Numbered from the stretch's first letter, positions 43,658-52,661 are shown. The stretch: 64,000 bases of DNA from Nonomuraea rhodomycinica (GCF_013363995.1 NZ_JABWGO010000001.1:310001-374000), one strand, 5' to 3'. The notes: a model not told the origin generated them from the sequence alone. A program made the numbers and translations.

Positions 43658-43686
43658 GGGTCGTCAGCCTTGCGCCTCTAAGATTA

Positions 43687-44307
43687 CTACCCTGTGCGGC
43701 GCGCGCGCCGCCGCCGGGCCAGCTCGTCAGCGGGGTGGTCGGCCGGGACGGAGTCCGCGACCGCCGCCCGTTCCCCCGGCAGCTCCGCGAGGGACCCCTC
43801 GACCTCGCGCCAGACCCGGCCGAGGGCTATGCCGAAGACGCCCTGCCCACCCTGGAGCAGGTCGATCACCTCGTCGGCCGAGGTGCACTCGTAGACGCTG
43901 ACGCCGTCGCTCATGAGCGTGATCTGGGCGAGGTCGGCCACGCCGCGGTCACGCAGGTGCTGCACGGCCGTACGGATCTGCTGGAGGGAGACCCCGGTGT
44001 CGAGGAGCCGCTTGACGACCTTGAGCACCAGGATGTCGCGGAAGCTGTAGAGCCGTTGGGAACCGGAGCCCTGCGCCGCTCTTATCGTGGGCTCGACCAG
44101 TCCGGTGCGCGCCCAGTAGTCCAGCTGCCTGTAGGTGATGCCGGCCGCCGCGCAGGCCGTCGGGCCGCGGTATCCGATGTCACCCGGCAGCGCCGACGGC
44201 CGCTCGTCGAAGAGCAGACCCTGCTCCCCGGCACGCTGCCGCGCGCTCTCGCGCCGCACCGAATCTTCCTGGCCGGCCGTCTTTCCCTCGCCGCTGCTGA
44301 CCGCCAC
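43687..44307 (-). CDS. MerR-family regulator (Rv1830-like)
   Basis: 206 residues. The MerR DNA-binding part is at 45-110: CAAAGITYRQLDYWARTGLV, then SQRLYSFRDILVLKVVKRLL. A helical linker and a C-terminal part (SVYECTSADEVIDLLQGGQG) follow, as in the actinobacterial Rv1830 family. The first 40 residues are polar. It has a well-formed own promoter at 44383-44411. Position between gcvP and the DUF151 nuclease is conserved in actinobacteria. Mycobacterial and corynebacterial relatives in this block affect growth and division genes; its own targets are unknown here. Confidence 0.92.
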   Translation of the reverse strand: MAVSSGEGKTAGQEDSVRRESARQRAGEQGLLFDERPSALPGDIGYRGPTACAAAGITYRQLDYWARTGLVEPTIRAAQGSGSQRLYSFRDILVLKVVKRLLDTGVSLQQIRTAVQHLRDRGVADLAQITLMSDGVSVYECTSADEVIDLLQGGQGVFGIALGRVWREVEGSLAELPGERAAVADSVPADHPADELARRRRARRTG

Positions 44308-44382
44308 GCGGACCTCCGGCTTTCTCTCATCCCGTGACCTGATCTGGGGGTTCGTAAAAAGGCGGCCACGGGTTTCACTTGC

Positions 44383-44411
44383 ACCGTAGGACCGTGACCA
44401 TGCTCAGTCAA
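44383..44411 (-). promoter_or_regulatory. sigma-70 promoter for MerR gene
   Basis: On the minus strand TTGACT (44411-44406), a 17-base spacer, then TACGGT (44388-44383) fits the principal-sigma consensus exactly in spacing. The start would fall near 44376, about 70 bases before the MerR ATG. Confidence 0.7.
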
Positions 44412-44455
44412 CGATCCGGCTCGGCGCGTCGTGAAGCGTAAATGCACTGAAATAC

Positions 44456-44926
44456 CTACCCCGCGCGGCCGAAGTCCTCGGGGGTGATCGTGTCAAGGAA
44501 CTCCCTGAACTTCTCCACCTCGTCCTCCTGGTCGTCGGGGATGATCACCCCGGCCTCCTGGACGACCTCCTCGCTGGCGAAGATGCGCGCCCCCGTGCGC
44601 AACGCCAGGGCGATCGAGTCGGACGGCCGGGCGCTGACCTCCACGCCGTTGGAGAAGACCAGGTCGGCGAAGAAGATCCCGTCGCGCAGGGCGACGATGT
44701 TGACGGCGCGCAGGCCGACACCGAGAGCGCTCAGCACGTCCCTGAACAGGTCGTGCGTCAGCGGCCGGGGCGGGGGCTCCTCCGCCTGGGCCAGCGCGAT
44801 GGCCGTGGCCTCGGTCATGCCGATCCAGATGGGCAGGAACCGCTCCCCGTGTGCCTCCTTGAGCAGGACGATCGGCTGATTTGTGGGCATCTCTACCCGA
44901 ACGCCCACGACCTCCATCTGCAACAC
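44456..44926 (-). CDS. bifunctional nuclease family protein (DUF151)
   Basis: 156 residues, ortholog of Rv1829. Core segments: MEVVGVRVEMPTNQPIVLLK, GERFLPIWIGMTEATAIALA, VDIVAL-like AVNIVALRDGIFFADLVF and the conserved RPSDSIALALRTGARIFAS. A plant member was reported to have DNase/RNase activity; function in actinobacteria is unproven. GTG 44926 was chosen because GGAG lies nine bases upstream and the family begins near here; an ATG at 44989 is also in frame. Downstream of ftsR in the conserved block. Confidence 0.92.
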   Translation of the reverse strand: MLQMEVVGVRVEMPTNQPIVLLKEAHGERFLPIWIGMTEATAIALAQAEEPPPRPLTHDLFRDVLSALGVGLRAVNIVALRDGIFFADLVFSNGVEVSARPSDSIALALRTGARIFASEEVVQEAGVIIPDDQEDEVEKFREFLDTITPEDFGRAG

Positions 44927-45070
44927 GGGCTGCTCCGTATTCGACTGGCCGGCGACCCGGCACAGCTCATTGCTGGTTCGCTTATGCATTTCAACGTAAC
45001 ACCCGGCGGGTGCCGTATGTCCGCCGGTGCGGCCCCGAATCTAGCCGGAAGCGCTCCCCCGTGGGGGCGG

Positions 45071-45192
45071 TCCGGATCAGTTCCCGCGGGACGGTGCGGA
45101 TCGGCCCCTCGGGACGGTGCGGGCCGGCCCTGCAGGGCGCCGCGGGTCAGCCCTTCGGGGCGGCCGCGGGTCAGCCTCTCAGGTCGCCGCGG
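45071..45192. repeat. degenerate about 24-bp tandem repeats behind ftsR
   Basis: About five units of 20-25 bp between 45071 and 45192, variants of GCGGGTCAGCCTCTCAGGNCG, run up to and over the ftsR stop codon. They fill much of the 266-bp gap before the DUF151 gene; the remainder (44927-45070) shows only the DUF151 upstream region. Confidence 0.65.
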
Positions 45193-45858
45193 TCAGCCTC
45201 TCAGGACGGTGCGCACGCCGTCGCGCAGCAGCGCGGCGTGCAGGTCCAGCAGCAGCGCCGACAGCTCCCTGGCCGCCTCGTCGGCCTCGCCGATCGCGCC
45301 CGGGGCCCGGCGTTTGAGCACCGGCGCGACCGCCTGTTCGACCAGGCCGCACTCGCGCTCGGCCGCCGCCTTGACGGCGCGCAGGTGGCGGGCGTGCAGG
45401 CCGAAGCGGGCCAGCGAGCCGACGGCCCGGGCCACGGCCAGCGCGTTGTCGTCGTAGCGCCGGGCGCGGGCCGCGAGCAGGCCGTAGTCCTCCAGCTCGG
45501 TGAGCGTCTCGTCGTCGATCCCGGCCTGCTCCAGCAGCTCGGCGCGGCTGAGCCGGACCTCCGGCTCGGCCGAGCCGGCGTCCGGGACGGCGCGGGGGCG
45601 GCCGAAGTCCTCGGCCATCTTGTCCTTGATCACCCGCAGCGGCAGGTAGTGGTCGCGCTGCTCGGTGAGGATGTAGCGCAGCTGCTCGACGTGCAGGTGG
45701 GTGAACTTGCGGAAGCCCGAGGGACTGCGCTCCGGCTCGATGAGCCCCTCGCCCTCCAGGAAGCGGATCTTGGAGATGGTGACGTCGGGGAACTCGACCC
45801 GCAGCAGGGCCAGCACCTCTCCGATGCTCATGTGCGAGCGCGCCGCCTGTGCGGTCAT
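45193..45858 (-). CDS. ftsR: MerR-family regulator, FtsR type (Rv1828-like)
   Basis: 221 residues. MerR winged helix near the N-terminus: MSIGEVLALLRVEFPDVTIS, then KIRFLEGEGLIEPERSPSGF-R. A long helical region (YILTEQRDHYLPLRVIKDKM) and a C-terminal domain (EDYGLLAARARRYDDNAL) follow, as in Rv1828/FtsR. Corynebacterium FtsR activates ftsZ; I infer the same family role. ATG 45858. Just downstream of garA, as in mycobacteria. The last codons and stop lie in a 24-bp repeat array. Confidence 0.92.
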   Translation of the reverse strand: MTAQAARSHMSIGEVLALLRVEFPDVTISKIRFLEGEGLIEPERSPSGFRKFTHLHVEQLRYILTEQRDHYLPLRVIKDKMAEDFGRPRAVPDAGSAEPEVRLSRAELLEQAGIDDETLTELEDYGLLAARARRYDDNALAVARAVGSLARFGLHARHLRAVKAAAERECGLVEQAVAPVLKRRAPGAIGEADEAARELSALLLDLHAALLRDGVRTVLRG

Positions 45859-45925
45859 GCGGCCTCCTCCGTCGACCCCGTGGACGCGCGCTGGGGCGCG
45901 TCCACGGGTCGCTCGCTGCGCTCGC

Positions 45926-46438
45926 TCATGCGCCGGCGGCGGTCCGCATCAGGAACAGCAGCCGGAACTTGCCGATCTGCACCTCGTCGCCGGAGTGCAG
46001 CGGCACCTCCTCGATGCGCTCCCTGTTGACGTACGTGCCGTTGAGGCTGCCCACGTCACGCACGGAGAACTGGCCGCCGCGGTGACGGTAGAACTCGACG
46101 TGGCGGCGCGAGACCGTGATGTCGTCGAGGAAGATGTCGCTCTCGGGGTGGCGGCCCGTGGTGGTCAGGTCCTTGTCGAGGCGGAACCGGCTCCCCTGGT
46201 TGGGGCCCCTGGTCACGGTGAGCAACGCCGTGCCGGGCGGAAGCTGTTCGACCAGCGCCCGCTCGGCGAGCAGCATGTCGCCGGTCTCAGCCTCGTACGC
46301 CTCGATTCCCGCGACGGAGATCGTCGACGTGGTGTCCCCGGCGACCTCGGGTCTGGTCAGCGGTGACCCACAGCGGGAACAGAAACGGGCATCCTCGGGG
46401 TTGGCGTGCCCGCACTGCGTGCAGTAGACGCTCGGCAT
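45926..46438 (-). CDS. garA: FHA-domain signalling protein with zinc ribbon, GarA/OdhI-like
   Basis: 170 residues. Residues 4-24 are a zinc ribbon (YCTQCG, FCSRCG). A Thr-rich switch follows (GDTTSTIS), comparable to the PknB/PknG-phosphorylated threonines of GarA. Residues 75-160 are the FHA domain (GRHPESDIFLDDITVSRRHV, then DVGSLNGTYVNRERI). GarA/OdhI proteins bind 2-oxoglutarate dehydrogenase and glutamate dehydrogenase when unphosphorylated. ATG 46438; AGGAGG lies 13 bases upstream. It has a clear promoter at 46522-46550. Confidence 0.93.
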   Translation of the reverse strand: MPSVYCTQCGHANPEDARFCSRCGSPLTRPEVAGDTTSTISVAGIEAYEAETGDMLLAERALVEQLPPGTALLTVTRGPNQGSRFRLDKDLTTTGRHPESDIFLDDITVSRRHVEFYRHRGGQFSVRDVGSLNGTYVNRERIEEVPLHSGDEVQIGKFRLLFLMRTAAGA

Positions 46439-46521
46439 CGATCGGCTCGGCCTCCTACCGCGAAGACGCGGCGACGGTGCTCGGCGCGCCTCGCTTCGCT
46501 CTTCAAGTTTGCGAATGCCGC

Positions 46522-46550
46522 AACTTACGCTGCTGAACGGCAAAGGTCAA
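46522..46550 (-). promoter_or_regulatory. sigma-70 promoter for garA
   Basis: On the minus strand TTGACC (46550-46545), 17 bases, then TAAGTT (46527-46522): a near-perfect principal-sigma promoter, predicted start near 46515, leader about 77 bases. The rest of the 406-bp gap between 46439 and 46844 holds a near-palindrome GGTGAC-AAA-GTTACC around 46580 and the repeat array at 46756. Confidence 0.78.
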
Positions 46551-46755
46551 GGCGGGGCGCTGGACGACAGGTTCGGACGGTGACAAAGTTACCGCCGCCC
46601 GCGCCTGATGGTCCATGCCGCCGCGCGTTTCCACAATACGATCTTGCCGCGCCCCGCGCGAACCCCTGGGGCCGTTACACGCGGTGACATTCCTCTCAAG
46701 AGCTGCCCAAAAGGAGCCCCGCCGGGGCGCGGGAGCCCTCCGCGCCGGTCCGGAC

Positions 46756-46868
46756 GCACCGGACTCGCCCCGCCAGGACGCGCCGGACTCACCCCGTCAG
46801 GGCGCGCCCGACTCATCCCGTCAGGACGCGCCGGACTCGCCCGATCAGGACGCGCCGGACTCGACGAT
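46756..46868. repeat. 24-bp tandem repeat, 4.7 copies, over the 3' end of the nucleotidyltransferase gene
   Basis: Units begin at 46756, 46780, 46804, 46828 and 46852 (consensus GCGCCGGACTCGCCCCGTCA plus GGAC). The stop codon of the gene on the minus strand (46845-46847) falls inside unit four. Read on that strand past the stop, each unit would encode an 8-residue VLTGRVRR-like repeat. Confidence 0.85.
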
Positions 46869-49349
46869 GCGCGCCCAGCGCTCGACGAGGGCCTGCGCCG
46901 TGTCGACGTCGTGGGCCTCGGCCCACAGGTCGGTGACCGGCTCCGTGGCGGCGGGGATGATCAGCACCCAGCTCCCGTCCTCGCCGACGACCCGCACCCC
47001 GTCGGTCGTGTCGATCCGGTGGCCCTCGGCGGACGCCTCCACGGCCTCGATGACCGAGCGCATGACCGCCCCCTTGGCCGCCCAGCGCGTCGGCACCGTG
47101 CGCTTGAGCAGCTTGGCCTCGGGGATGCGGGCGTCGATCTGGCTGAGCGAGAGCCGGGTGCGGGCCACCAGCCCGATCAGCCGCACGAACGCCGCCAGGC
47201 CGTCGATGGCCGGGCTGAACTCGGGCACGACGAAGCCGCCCCGCCCGTCGCCCGCGAAGATCATGTCCTCGCCGGCGGCGGCCGAGGTGAGGGCGTCCAG
47301 GGCGGTCGGGGTCCACTGCACCTGCACGCCGTGGAAGCGGCACACCTGCTCGGCCACCCGGGTGGTGGTGACGGGCAGCGCCACCTGGCCGCCCCGGCGC
47401 TCGGCGGCCACCAGGTCGAGCACCACGAGCAGGGCGCGCTCCTCGCCGATGAGCTGCCCCATCTCGTCCACCAGCGCGATGCGCTCGCCGACCGGGTCGA
47501 AGCGGACGCCGAACGCGGCGCGCGAGGAGCTGACCAGCTCCGAGAGGCGTTGCAGGTCGCGGCGGCGCTCGGCGAGCGTCTCGGTCGGCGAGGCGTCGTC
47601 GAGCCGCGCGTTGACCGTCAGCACCTCGACGCCGACGCGGCCGAGCAGGGTCGGCAGGACCAGCGAGGAGGTGCCGCCCGCGCAGTCGACGACGACCTTC
47701 ATGCCGGAGATGCCGCTCATGTCGATGCGGCGCAGCAGCTCGTGGGTGTAATCCTCGACGACCCGCGCCGGGTAGTGCAGCTCGGCGATCTCGCCGGGGA
47801 AGGCCCGGCGGAACTCCTGGCGGGAGAAGACCCGCTCCAGCTTGCGCTGGGCGCCGGCGGGCAGGTCGGCGCCCCGGTCGTCCATGATGACGATGTCCAC
47901 GCTCTGCGGGTCGCCGGCGGTGGTGCGCAGGGCGATGCCGCCGGCGGCCGAGTCGCGGGCGGTGTGGAAACGGGCCACCGGCAGCGGGGCGGCCTCCAGG
48001 TCGAGCACGTTGATGGCGCTGGCGGTGAGCGCGCTGATCACGGCCCGCTTGAGCGCCCTGGCCGCCAGCGAGGAGTCGCGCGAGGTGATGACGTGCGCGC
48101 CCTTCTTCAGGGTGGTGGCGTACGCGCTGGCCAGCCGTACGCACAGCTCCGGGGTGATCTCGACGTTGACCAGGCCGCTGACGCCGCGCGGGCCGAACAG
48201 GTTGCGCTGGCCGCGCGACTCCCAGATGACGCTGGTGTTGACGACCGCCCCGGCCTCGATGGTCTTGAACGGGTAGACCTTGACGCCGCTGGAGACGTAC
48301 GCCTCCGGCTCGATGACGCACTCGTCGCCGATGACGGCGTTCTCCTCGATGCGGGCGCCCGCCATGATGTCGGTGTTCTTGCCGACGACGCAGCCGCGCA
48401 GGTGGGCGCCGGGGCCGAGGTAGACGTTGTCGTGGACGACGGCCCGGTGCAGGAAGGCACCCTCGCGCACGACCGCGTTGTTGCCGAGGACGGTGTACTC
48501 GCGCAGCTCGGCGCCCGCCTCGACCTTGGCGTAGTCGCCGATGAGCAGCGGGCCCTTGAGCACCGCGTCGGGGTCGACGGAGGCCGACTCGGCGACCCAG
48601 ACGCCCGGCGACAGCTCGAAGCCGCCGATGTCCAGCCTGACCTTGCCGGACAGGGCGTCGGCCTGGGCCTTGAGGTAGCTCTCGTGGGTGCCGACGTCCT
48701 CCCAGTAGCCGTCGGCGACGTAGCCGAAGATGGGGGCGCCGCTCTCCAGCAGGCGGGGGAAGACGTCGGAGGACCAGTCCACGGGCTCTCCGGAGGCCAC
48801 GTGGTCGAGGACCTCGGGCTCCATGACGTACACGCCGGTGTTGACGGTGTCGGAGAAGACCTGGCCCCACGTGGGCTTCTCCAGGAAGCGCTGCACGCGG
48901 CCGGCCTCGTCGATGATGACGATCCCGAACTCCAGCGGATTCGGCACCCGCTTCAGCCCGATGGTAATGAGCGCGCCATTTTCCCGGTGAAAACGCACCA
49001 TATCCGACAAATCAATGTCGGTGAGGGCGTCGCCGGAGATCACCAGGAAACGGTCGTCCCGGAGGCGGTCGGCGGCGTTCTTGACGCTGCCCGCGGTGCC
49101 CAGCGGGACGTCCTCGGTGGCGTACTGCAGGCTCATCCCCAGTTCGTCGCCGTCACCGAAGTAATTGCGCACGAGCGCGGCGAGGAACTGCAGCGTCACC
49201 ACCGTCTCGGTCACACCGTGCCGCTTGAGCAGGCGCAGCACATGCTCCATGATCGGCCGGTTGACCACCGGAAGCAGCGGCTTGGGCTGGTTGGCGGTCA
49301 TCGGTCGCAGCCGAGTGCCCTCCCCGCCCGCCATGACGACCGCCTTCAC
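46845..49349 (-). CDS. two-domain sugar nucleotidyltransferase / phosphomannomutase-like protein
   Basis: 834 residues. Residues 1-235 are an NDP-sugar pyrophosphorylase domain: [29 protein letters not shown], then SGDALTDID and EKPTWGQVF. Residues 250-370 are left-handed beta-helix hexapeptide repeats. Residues 380-834 resemble phosphohexomutases. Probable role: GDP-mannose or another NDP-hexose for glycans. The mutase part lacks the TASHNP phosphoserine loop; the aligned place near residue 475 reads RTTAGDPQ, so it may be inactive. GTG 49349 has AAAGGAG upstream. Ends in the 24-bp repeat array. Follows the phosphatidyltransferase by four bases, so co-transcribed. Confidence 0.9.
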   Translation of the reverse strand: MKAVVMAGGEGTRLRPMTANQPKPLLPVVNRPIMEHVLRLLKRHGVTETVVTLQFLAALVRNYFGDGDELGMSLQYATEDVPLGTAGSVKNAADRLRDDRFLVISGDALTDIDLSDMVRFHRENGALITIGLKRVPNPLEFGIVIIDEAGRVQRFLEKPTWGQVFSDTVNTGVYVMEPEVLDHVASGEPVDWSSDVFPRLLESGAPIFGYVADGYWEDVGTHESYLKAQADALSGKVRLDIGGFELSPGVWVAESASVDPDAVLKGPLLIGDYAKVEAGAELREYTVLGNNAVVREGAFLHRAVVHDNVYLGPGAHLRGCVVGKNTDIMAGARIEENAVIGDECVIEPEAYVSSGVKVYPFKTIEAGAVVNTSVIWESRGQRNLFGPRGVSGLVNVEITPELCVRLASAYATTLKKGAHVITSRDSSLAARALKRAVISALTASAINVLDLEAAPLPVARFHTARDSAAGGIALRTTAGDPQSVDIVIMDDRGADLPAGAQRKLERVFSRQEFRRAFPGEIAELHYPARVVEDYTHELLRRIDMSGISGMKVVVDCAGGTSSLVLPTLLGRVGVEVLTVNARLDDASPTETLAERRRDLQRLSELVSSSRAAFGVRFDPVGERIALVDEMGQLIGEERALLVVLDLVAAERRGGQVALPVTTTRVAEQVCRFHGVQVQWTPTALDALTSAAAGEDMIFAGDGRGGFVVPEFSPAIDGLAAFVRLIGLVARTRLSLSQIDARIPEAKLLKRTVPTRWAAKGAVMRSVIEAVEASAEGHRIDTTDGVRVVGEDGSWVLIIPAATEPVTDLWAEAHDVDTAQALVERWARIVESGAS

Positions 49350-49353
49350 CCGA

Positions 49354-49935
49354 TCACTCCTTTGTGGTCGCAGTCACGAGCCGGCGTACCTGAACGACGT
49401 ACAACACGCCCGCCCACCAGTACAGACCTGTTCCCCATACGGCGAAGGCCCATCCCGTGACGCGCGCCATCTCGGCATACCACCCCGTGTGGGAGGCGAG
49501 GAAGAGGAGCGGGAAGGCGTACATGAGATTGAACATGGCGGCCTTGCCCAGGAAATGCACCTGAAGTGCCCGGTAACGGTGTTTACGGAGTACGGGGATG
49601 AAACAGGCGACGAAGAGCTCGCGGGCCAGGATCAGGGCGACCAGCCACCACGGGATGATGCCGCGCACCAGCAGCGCCAGGATGGTCGAGAACACGTACA
49701 GCTTGTCGGCGGCCGGGTCGATGATCCGGCCGAGCCTGCTGGTCTGGTTGAACGCGCGGGCGATCTTGCCGTCGAGCCAGTCGGTGAACCCCGCCACCGC
49801 CAGGACGGCGATGGCCCACCCGTCCGCCTCCGGGCCGAGGACCAGCCAGAGGAAGACGGGCACGCCGAGGAGTCGCAGGAAGCTCAGCAGGTTGGGGACC
49901 GTCCAGATGCGGTCCTCGGCGGAAGTTTCGCTCAC
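49354..49935 (-). CDS. CDP-alcohol phosphatidyltransferase (PgsA/Rv1822-like)
   Basis: 193 residues, six or so membrane helices. It makes a phospholipid from CDP-diacylglycerol and an alcohol such as glycerol 3-phosphate. The signature DG-x2-AR-x8-G-x3-D-x3-D is complete in [20 protein letters not shown] followed by IDPAADK. Orthologs near garA/gcvH are often called pgsA2. ATG 49935. First gene of a pair with the nucleotidyltransferase. Exact head group not decidable here. Confidence 0.92.
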   Translation of the reverse strand: MSETSAEDRIWTVPNLLSFLRLLGVPVFLWLVLGPEADGWAIAVLAVAGFTDWLDGKIARAFNQTSRLGRIIDPAADKLYVFSTILALLVRGIIPWWLVALILARELFVACFIPVLRKHRYRALQVHFLGKAAMFNLMYAFPLLFLASHTGWYAEMARVTGWAFAVWGTGLYWWAGVLYVVQVRRLVTATTKE

Positions 49936-49978
49936 GGTGCAGACCCTACTGCGTCGTAACCGCTCGGCAGCGGGCCCC

Positions 49979-50872
49979 TCAGAGGCGCAGGAAGGCGTGG
50001 GTGCGGCCGATCGTCGTGAAGCCCAGCCGCGCGTAGAAGTCCTTGGGCCAGTCCTCCTCGGCGGCCATCAGGAAGATCGGCTCGCAGCCGGCCGCCTCGG
50101 CGAGCAGGGCGCGCACGAGGGCGCGGGCGTGGCCCCGGCCCCGGTGGCGGGTGCCGGTGTGGACGCTCTCGATCTGGGCGACGCCGTCCTGGACGTACAG
50201 CTCGGCGCGGGCCGCGATCTCGCCGCCGCCGGCGCGCACCCCGCGGAAGCGCACCACGTCGGCGCCGCGCCGCCGTTCCTCCACGCGGGCCGCGAGCTGC
50301 TCGACGGAGTCGTCGGGGATGTTGGGGAGGGCCTCGCGCCAGTCGTGGCGCAGGACGGGCAGCAGCTCCTCCAGCGTCAGCTCCTCGGCCCGCGGCGCGT
50401 CCGCGGGCGGGACGCCCCGGAAGGCCATGACGACGTTGGTCTCGTGGTCGTAGCCCGCCGCGGCGAAGGCAGGGGCGTACGCGGCGCCGAGGGCGTCGTC
50501 GTCCACGCACACGTAGCGGTGCCGGCGCCCGGCCAGCGCCTCGTCGGCGGCCCGCAGCACCTCCTCCGCCGGGACGGCGTCGCCTGGTCGCCCGGGGGCG
50601 GGGACGACGAGGCGGTTGTCGTCGTGGGAGGCGGGGTAGCGGTCGTTCAGCACGGCGAAGCCGCCGGGCACGGCTGCCACCCGGCCGGCCTTGCGGCGCA
50701 GGAACGCGTGCGTGAAGGCGAGGATCCGCGCCAGCTCACGGTCCGGCGCCGTGGCCGCAGCCGGGGCCGCCGCTCCGGTTCGCGGGACGCCGGGGACGCG
50801 CGGGTCCCGCCCGGCTCCTGGCGCGCGCGGGTCGTCGGCCGCGGCCGGGCCGGGGGCGGGGTGGGTGGTCAC
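49979..50872 (-). CDS. GNAT-family N-acetyltransferase
   Basis: 297 residues. The C-terminal GNAT domain is clear: IESVHTGTRHRGRGHARALVRALLAE (the R/Q-x-x-G-x-G/A acetyl-CoA loop as RHRGRGHA), then FLMAAEEDWPKDFYARLGF (FYxxxGF). The N-terminal half has a weaker, possibly second, GNAT-like fold (RLVVPAPGRPGDAVP and onwards). GTG 50872 overlaps the trpF stop by four bases. The residues just after the start are Pro/Gly/Ala-rich. Substrate unknown. Confidence 0.85.
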   Translation of the reverse strand: MTTHPAPGPAAADDPRAPGAGRDPRVPGVPRTGAAAPAAATAPDRELARILAFTHAFLRRKAGRVAAVPGGFAVLNDRYPASHDDNRLVVPAPGRPGDAVPAEEVLRAADEALAGRRHRYVCVDDDALGAAYAPAFAAAGYDHETNVVMAFRGVPPADAPRAEELTLEELLPVLRHDWREALPNIPDDSVEQLAARVEERRRGADVVRFRGVRAGGGEIAARAELYVQDGVAQIESVHTGTRHRGRGHARALVRALLAEAAGCEPIFLMAAEEDWPKDFYARLGFTTIGRTHAFLRL

Positions 50873-51462
50873 CGGGCGCCCCGGGCCGCGGCGACGAAGT
50901 CGCGGATCAGGCCCGCGTCCTTGACGCCGGGCGCCACCTCGACGCCGCTCGACACGTCCACCCCCCAGGGCCGGGCCGCCTCGATCGCGGTGGCCACGTT
51001 CGCCGGGTCGAGGCCGCCCGCCAGCAGCCAGCGGCCCGAGGGGCGGCCGCGCACGGCCGCCCAGTCCCACGGCTCGCCCGAGCCGGGGCGGGGCGCGTCG
51101 ACGATGAGCAGGTCCTCGTCGTAGGCGCCGCACCGCAGGTCGGCCTCGGCGTCCACGGCCCGCACCAGGCTCAGCCCGAGATCCTTCAGCGCCGTGAAGT
51201 CGGCGTGCGGGTGGTGCCCGTGCAGCTGCACGGCCCGCAGGCCGGCGGCGAGGGTCGCCGCGCGCACCTGAGCGGGGTCCTCGCCGCGGAAGACCCCCAC
51301 GGTGAGCACATGGCCGGGCACCAGCGCGGCCAGCTCCGCCGCCCGCTCGGGGGTGACCTGGCGCGGGCTGCGGGTCAGCACGAACCCGATGGCGTCGGCG
51401 CCCGCCTCGACGGCCGTCTCCACGTGGCCGGGCTCGCTGAGCCCGCAGATCTTCACATGCAC
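50869..51462 (-). CDS. trpF: phosphoribosylanthranilate isomerase
   Basis: 197-residue TIM barrel. It isomerises phosphoribosylanthranilate to CdRP in tryptophan synthesis. Catalytic Cys in VKICGLSEPG (residues 3-12), AIGFVLTRSPRQV, VQLHGHH, catalytic Asp in LLIVDAPRPGSG and phosphate loops LLAGGLDPANV and WGVDVSSGVE. GTG 51462; TAACCT at 51475-51470 (minus strand) implies a leaderless transcript. Standalone from other trp genes. It uses phosphoribosylated anthranilate, the same aromatic core that the kynurenine operon at 5.6 kb would release. Confidence 0.94.
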   Translation of the reverse strand: MHVKICGLSEPGHVETAVEAGADAIGFVLTRSPRQVTPERAAELAALVPGHVLTVGVFRGEDPAQVRAATLAAGLRAVQLHGHHPHADFTALKDLGLSLVRAVDAEADLRCGAYDEDLLIVDAPRPGSGEPWDWAAVRGRPSGRWLLAGGLDPANVATAIEAARPWGVDVSSGVEVAPGVKDAGLIRDFVAAARGAR

Positions 51463-51472
51463 ACGGTCGAGG

Positions 51473-51889
51473 TTAGCGGCGAACGCCCGCCCGCGGAGAC
51501 CAGGTCCAGACGAGCATGGCCGTGATCAGCCCGAACAGGACGACCCCGTTCGGCACGTGGGCGCCGAGCCAGAGCCAGGTGACATGCTGGGCCATGCCGA
51601 CGACCAGCAGCGCCACGCTCGCCAGCGCGGGCCAGCCCGCCCCGCGTCCCGGCCGCCAGACGAGCACGGCGAGGACGACCTGCACGAGCGCGACGAGATG
51701 GACGACCATCCCGGCCATGACGTGGGCCTCGCGCATCGCCTCGCCGGCGCCGACCGCCTGGCCGGCCAGCGAGGCGGCGACGAGGAGGGACGCCGCCTGG
51801 GCGACGACGACGATGCGCAGCCCGTACAGCAGCCCGGCGGACACCTGCCCGGACTGGCGGGGCGCGGCCGCGGCCACGGTCTCCTGCAT
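51473..51889 (-). CDS. four-helix integral membrane protein
   Basis: 138 residues with four hydrophobic helices (LLYGLRIVVVAQAASLLVAA, VMAGMVVHLVALVQVVLAVL, ALASVALLVVGMAQHVTWLW, VVLFGLITAMLVWTW). Histidines in helix 2 and helix 3 could bind metal or heme but nothing proves it. ATG 51889 has GGAAGGA upstream. Lies 64 bp downstream of a two-component system in the same direction and may be one of its targets. Family not recognised. Confidence 0.8.
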   Translation of the reverse strand: MQETVAAAAPRQSGQVSAGLLYGLRIVVVAQAASLLVAASLAGQAVGAGEAMREAHVMAGMVVHLVALVQVVLAVLVWRPGRGAGWPALASVALLVVGMAQHVTWLWLGAHVPNGVVLFGLITAMLVWTWSPRAGVRR

Positions 51890-51953
51890 TGATGTGGTCC
51901 TTCCTGGAGATGTGAGGGATCCACATGCTGGCGGCCGGGGTCGCGGGCGGTCG

Positions 51954-52661
51954 TCAGCCTGCCGGGTTATTCGCGGGTCCGCCCCCGGGATGACGTGGGG
52001 GGCGCACGGGACGGAAGGAGGCGTCCACCAGGCCCATCCGGTGGGCGACGACGGCCGCCTGGATGCGGTTGCGCAGCCCGAGCTTGTCCATGGCGGCCCC
52101 GACGTGGGTCTTGACCGTGGTCACGCCGACGTGCAGCCGTTCGGCGATCTCGGCGTTGGACAGGCCGGTGCCGACGAGGGCGAGGACCTCCAGCTCGCGT
52201 TCGGTCAGACCGGACGGCGGGGGCGCGGCGGCGCGGTCGCCGGCGGCGAGGAAGCCCTCGACGACGCGGCGCAGCACGGACGGGGCGAGGAGCTGCTCGC
52301 CGGCGGCGGCCTTGCGCACGGCGTCCACCATGCGTTCGGGCTCGTCGTCCTTGACGAGGAAGCCGACGGCGCCGGCGCGCAGGGCGGCGTGCACGTTGGC
52401 GTCCTCGGCGAACGTGGTCAGCACGACGATCCTGGCGGCGGGACGGGCGGCCAGGACGCGGCGGATGGCCTCCAGGCCGTCCACGCGGGGCATCCGCAGG
52501 TCCATGAGGATGACGTCGGGCACGTGGCGCTCGGCCTGGCGGACCGCCTCGGCCCCGTCGTGCGCCTCGGCGACGACCTCCATGTCGCCCGCGGCCTGCA
52601 GCAGCATCCGCACGCCGGCGCGGACCAGCGCCTGGTCGTCGGCGACGAGCACGCGGATCAC
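51954..52661 (-). CDS. response regulator, NarL/LuxR family
   Basis: 235 residues. Receiver domain 1-120: VLVADDQALVRAG, phospho-acceptor Asp in VILMDLRMPRVDG, TTFAE switch and VKDDEPE lysine. LuxR-type HTH at 150-210: LTERELEVLALVGTGLSNAE, HVGVTTVKTHVGAAMDKLGL. GTG 52661 overlaps the kinase stop by four bases. Works with the kinase at 52658-54442; target genes unknown. Confidence 0.94.
   Translation of the reverse strand: MIRVLVADDQALVRAGVRMLLQAAGDMEVVAEAHDGAEAVRQAERHVPDVILMDLRMPRVDGLEAIRRVLAARPAARIVVLTTFAEDANVHAALRAGAVGFLVKDDEPERMVDAVRKAAAGEQLLAPSVLRRVVEGFLAAGDRAAAPPPSGLTERELEVLALVGTGLSNAEIAERLHVGVTTVKTHVGAAMDKLGLRNRIQAAVVAHRMGLVDASFRPVRPPRHPGGGPANNPAG

Noticed and set aside
46756..46868. 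24-bp repeats as a CRISPR array
   Set aside because: Units are directly adjacent with no unique spacers and no cas genes are present; simple tandem repeats.
46608..49460. 950-codon plus-strand frame opposite the nucleotidyltransferase
   Set aside because: The minus-strand protein has all nucleotidyltransferase motifs; the plus frame is low-complexity Asp/Gly/Val/His.
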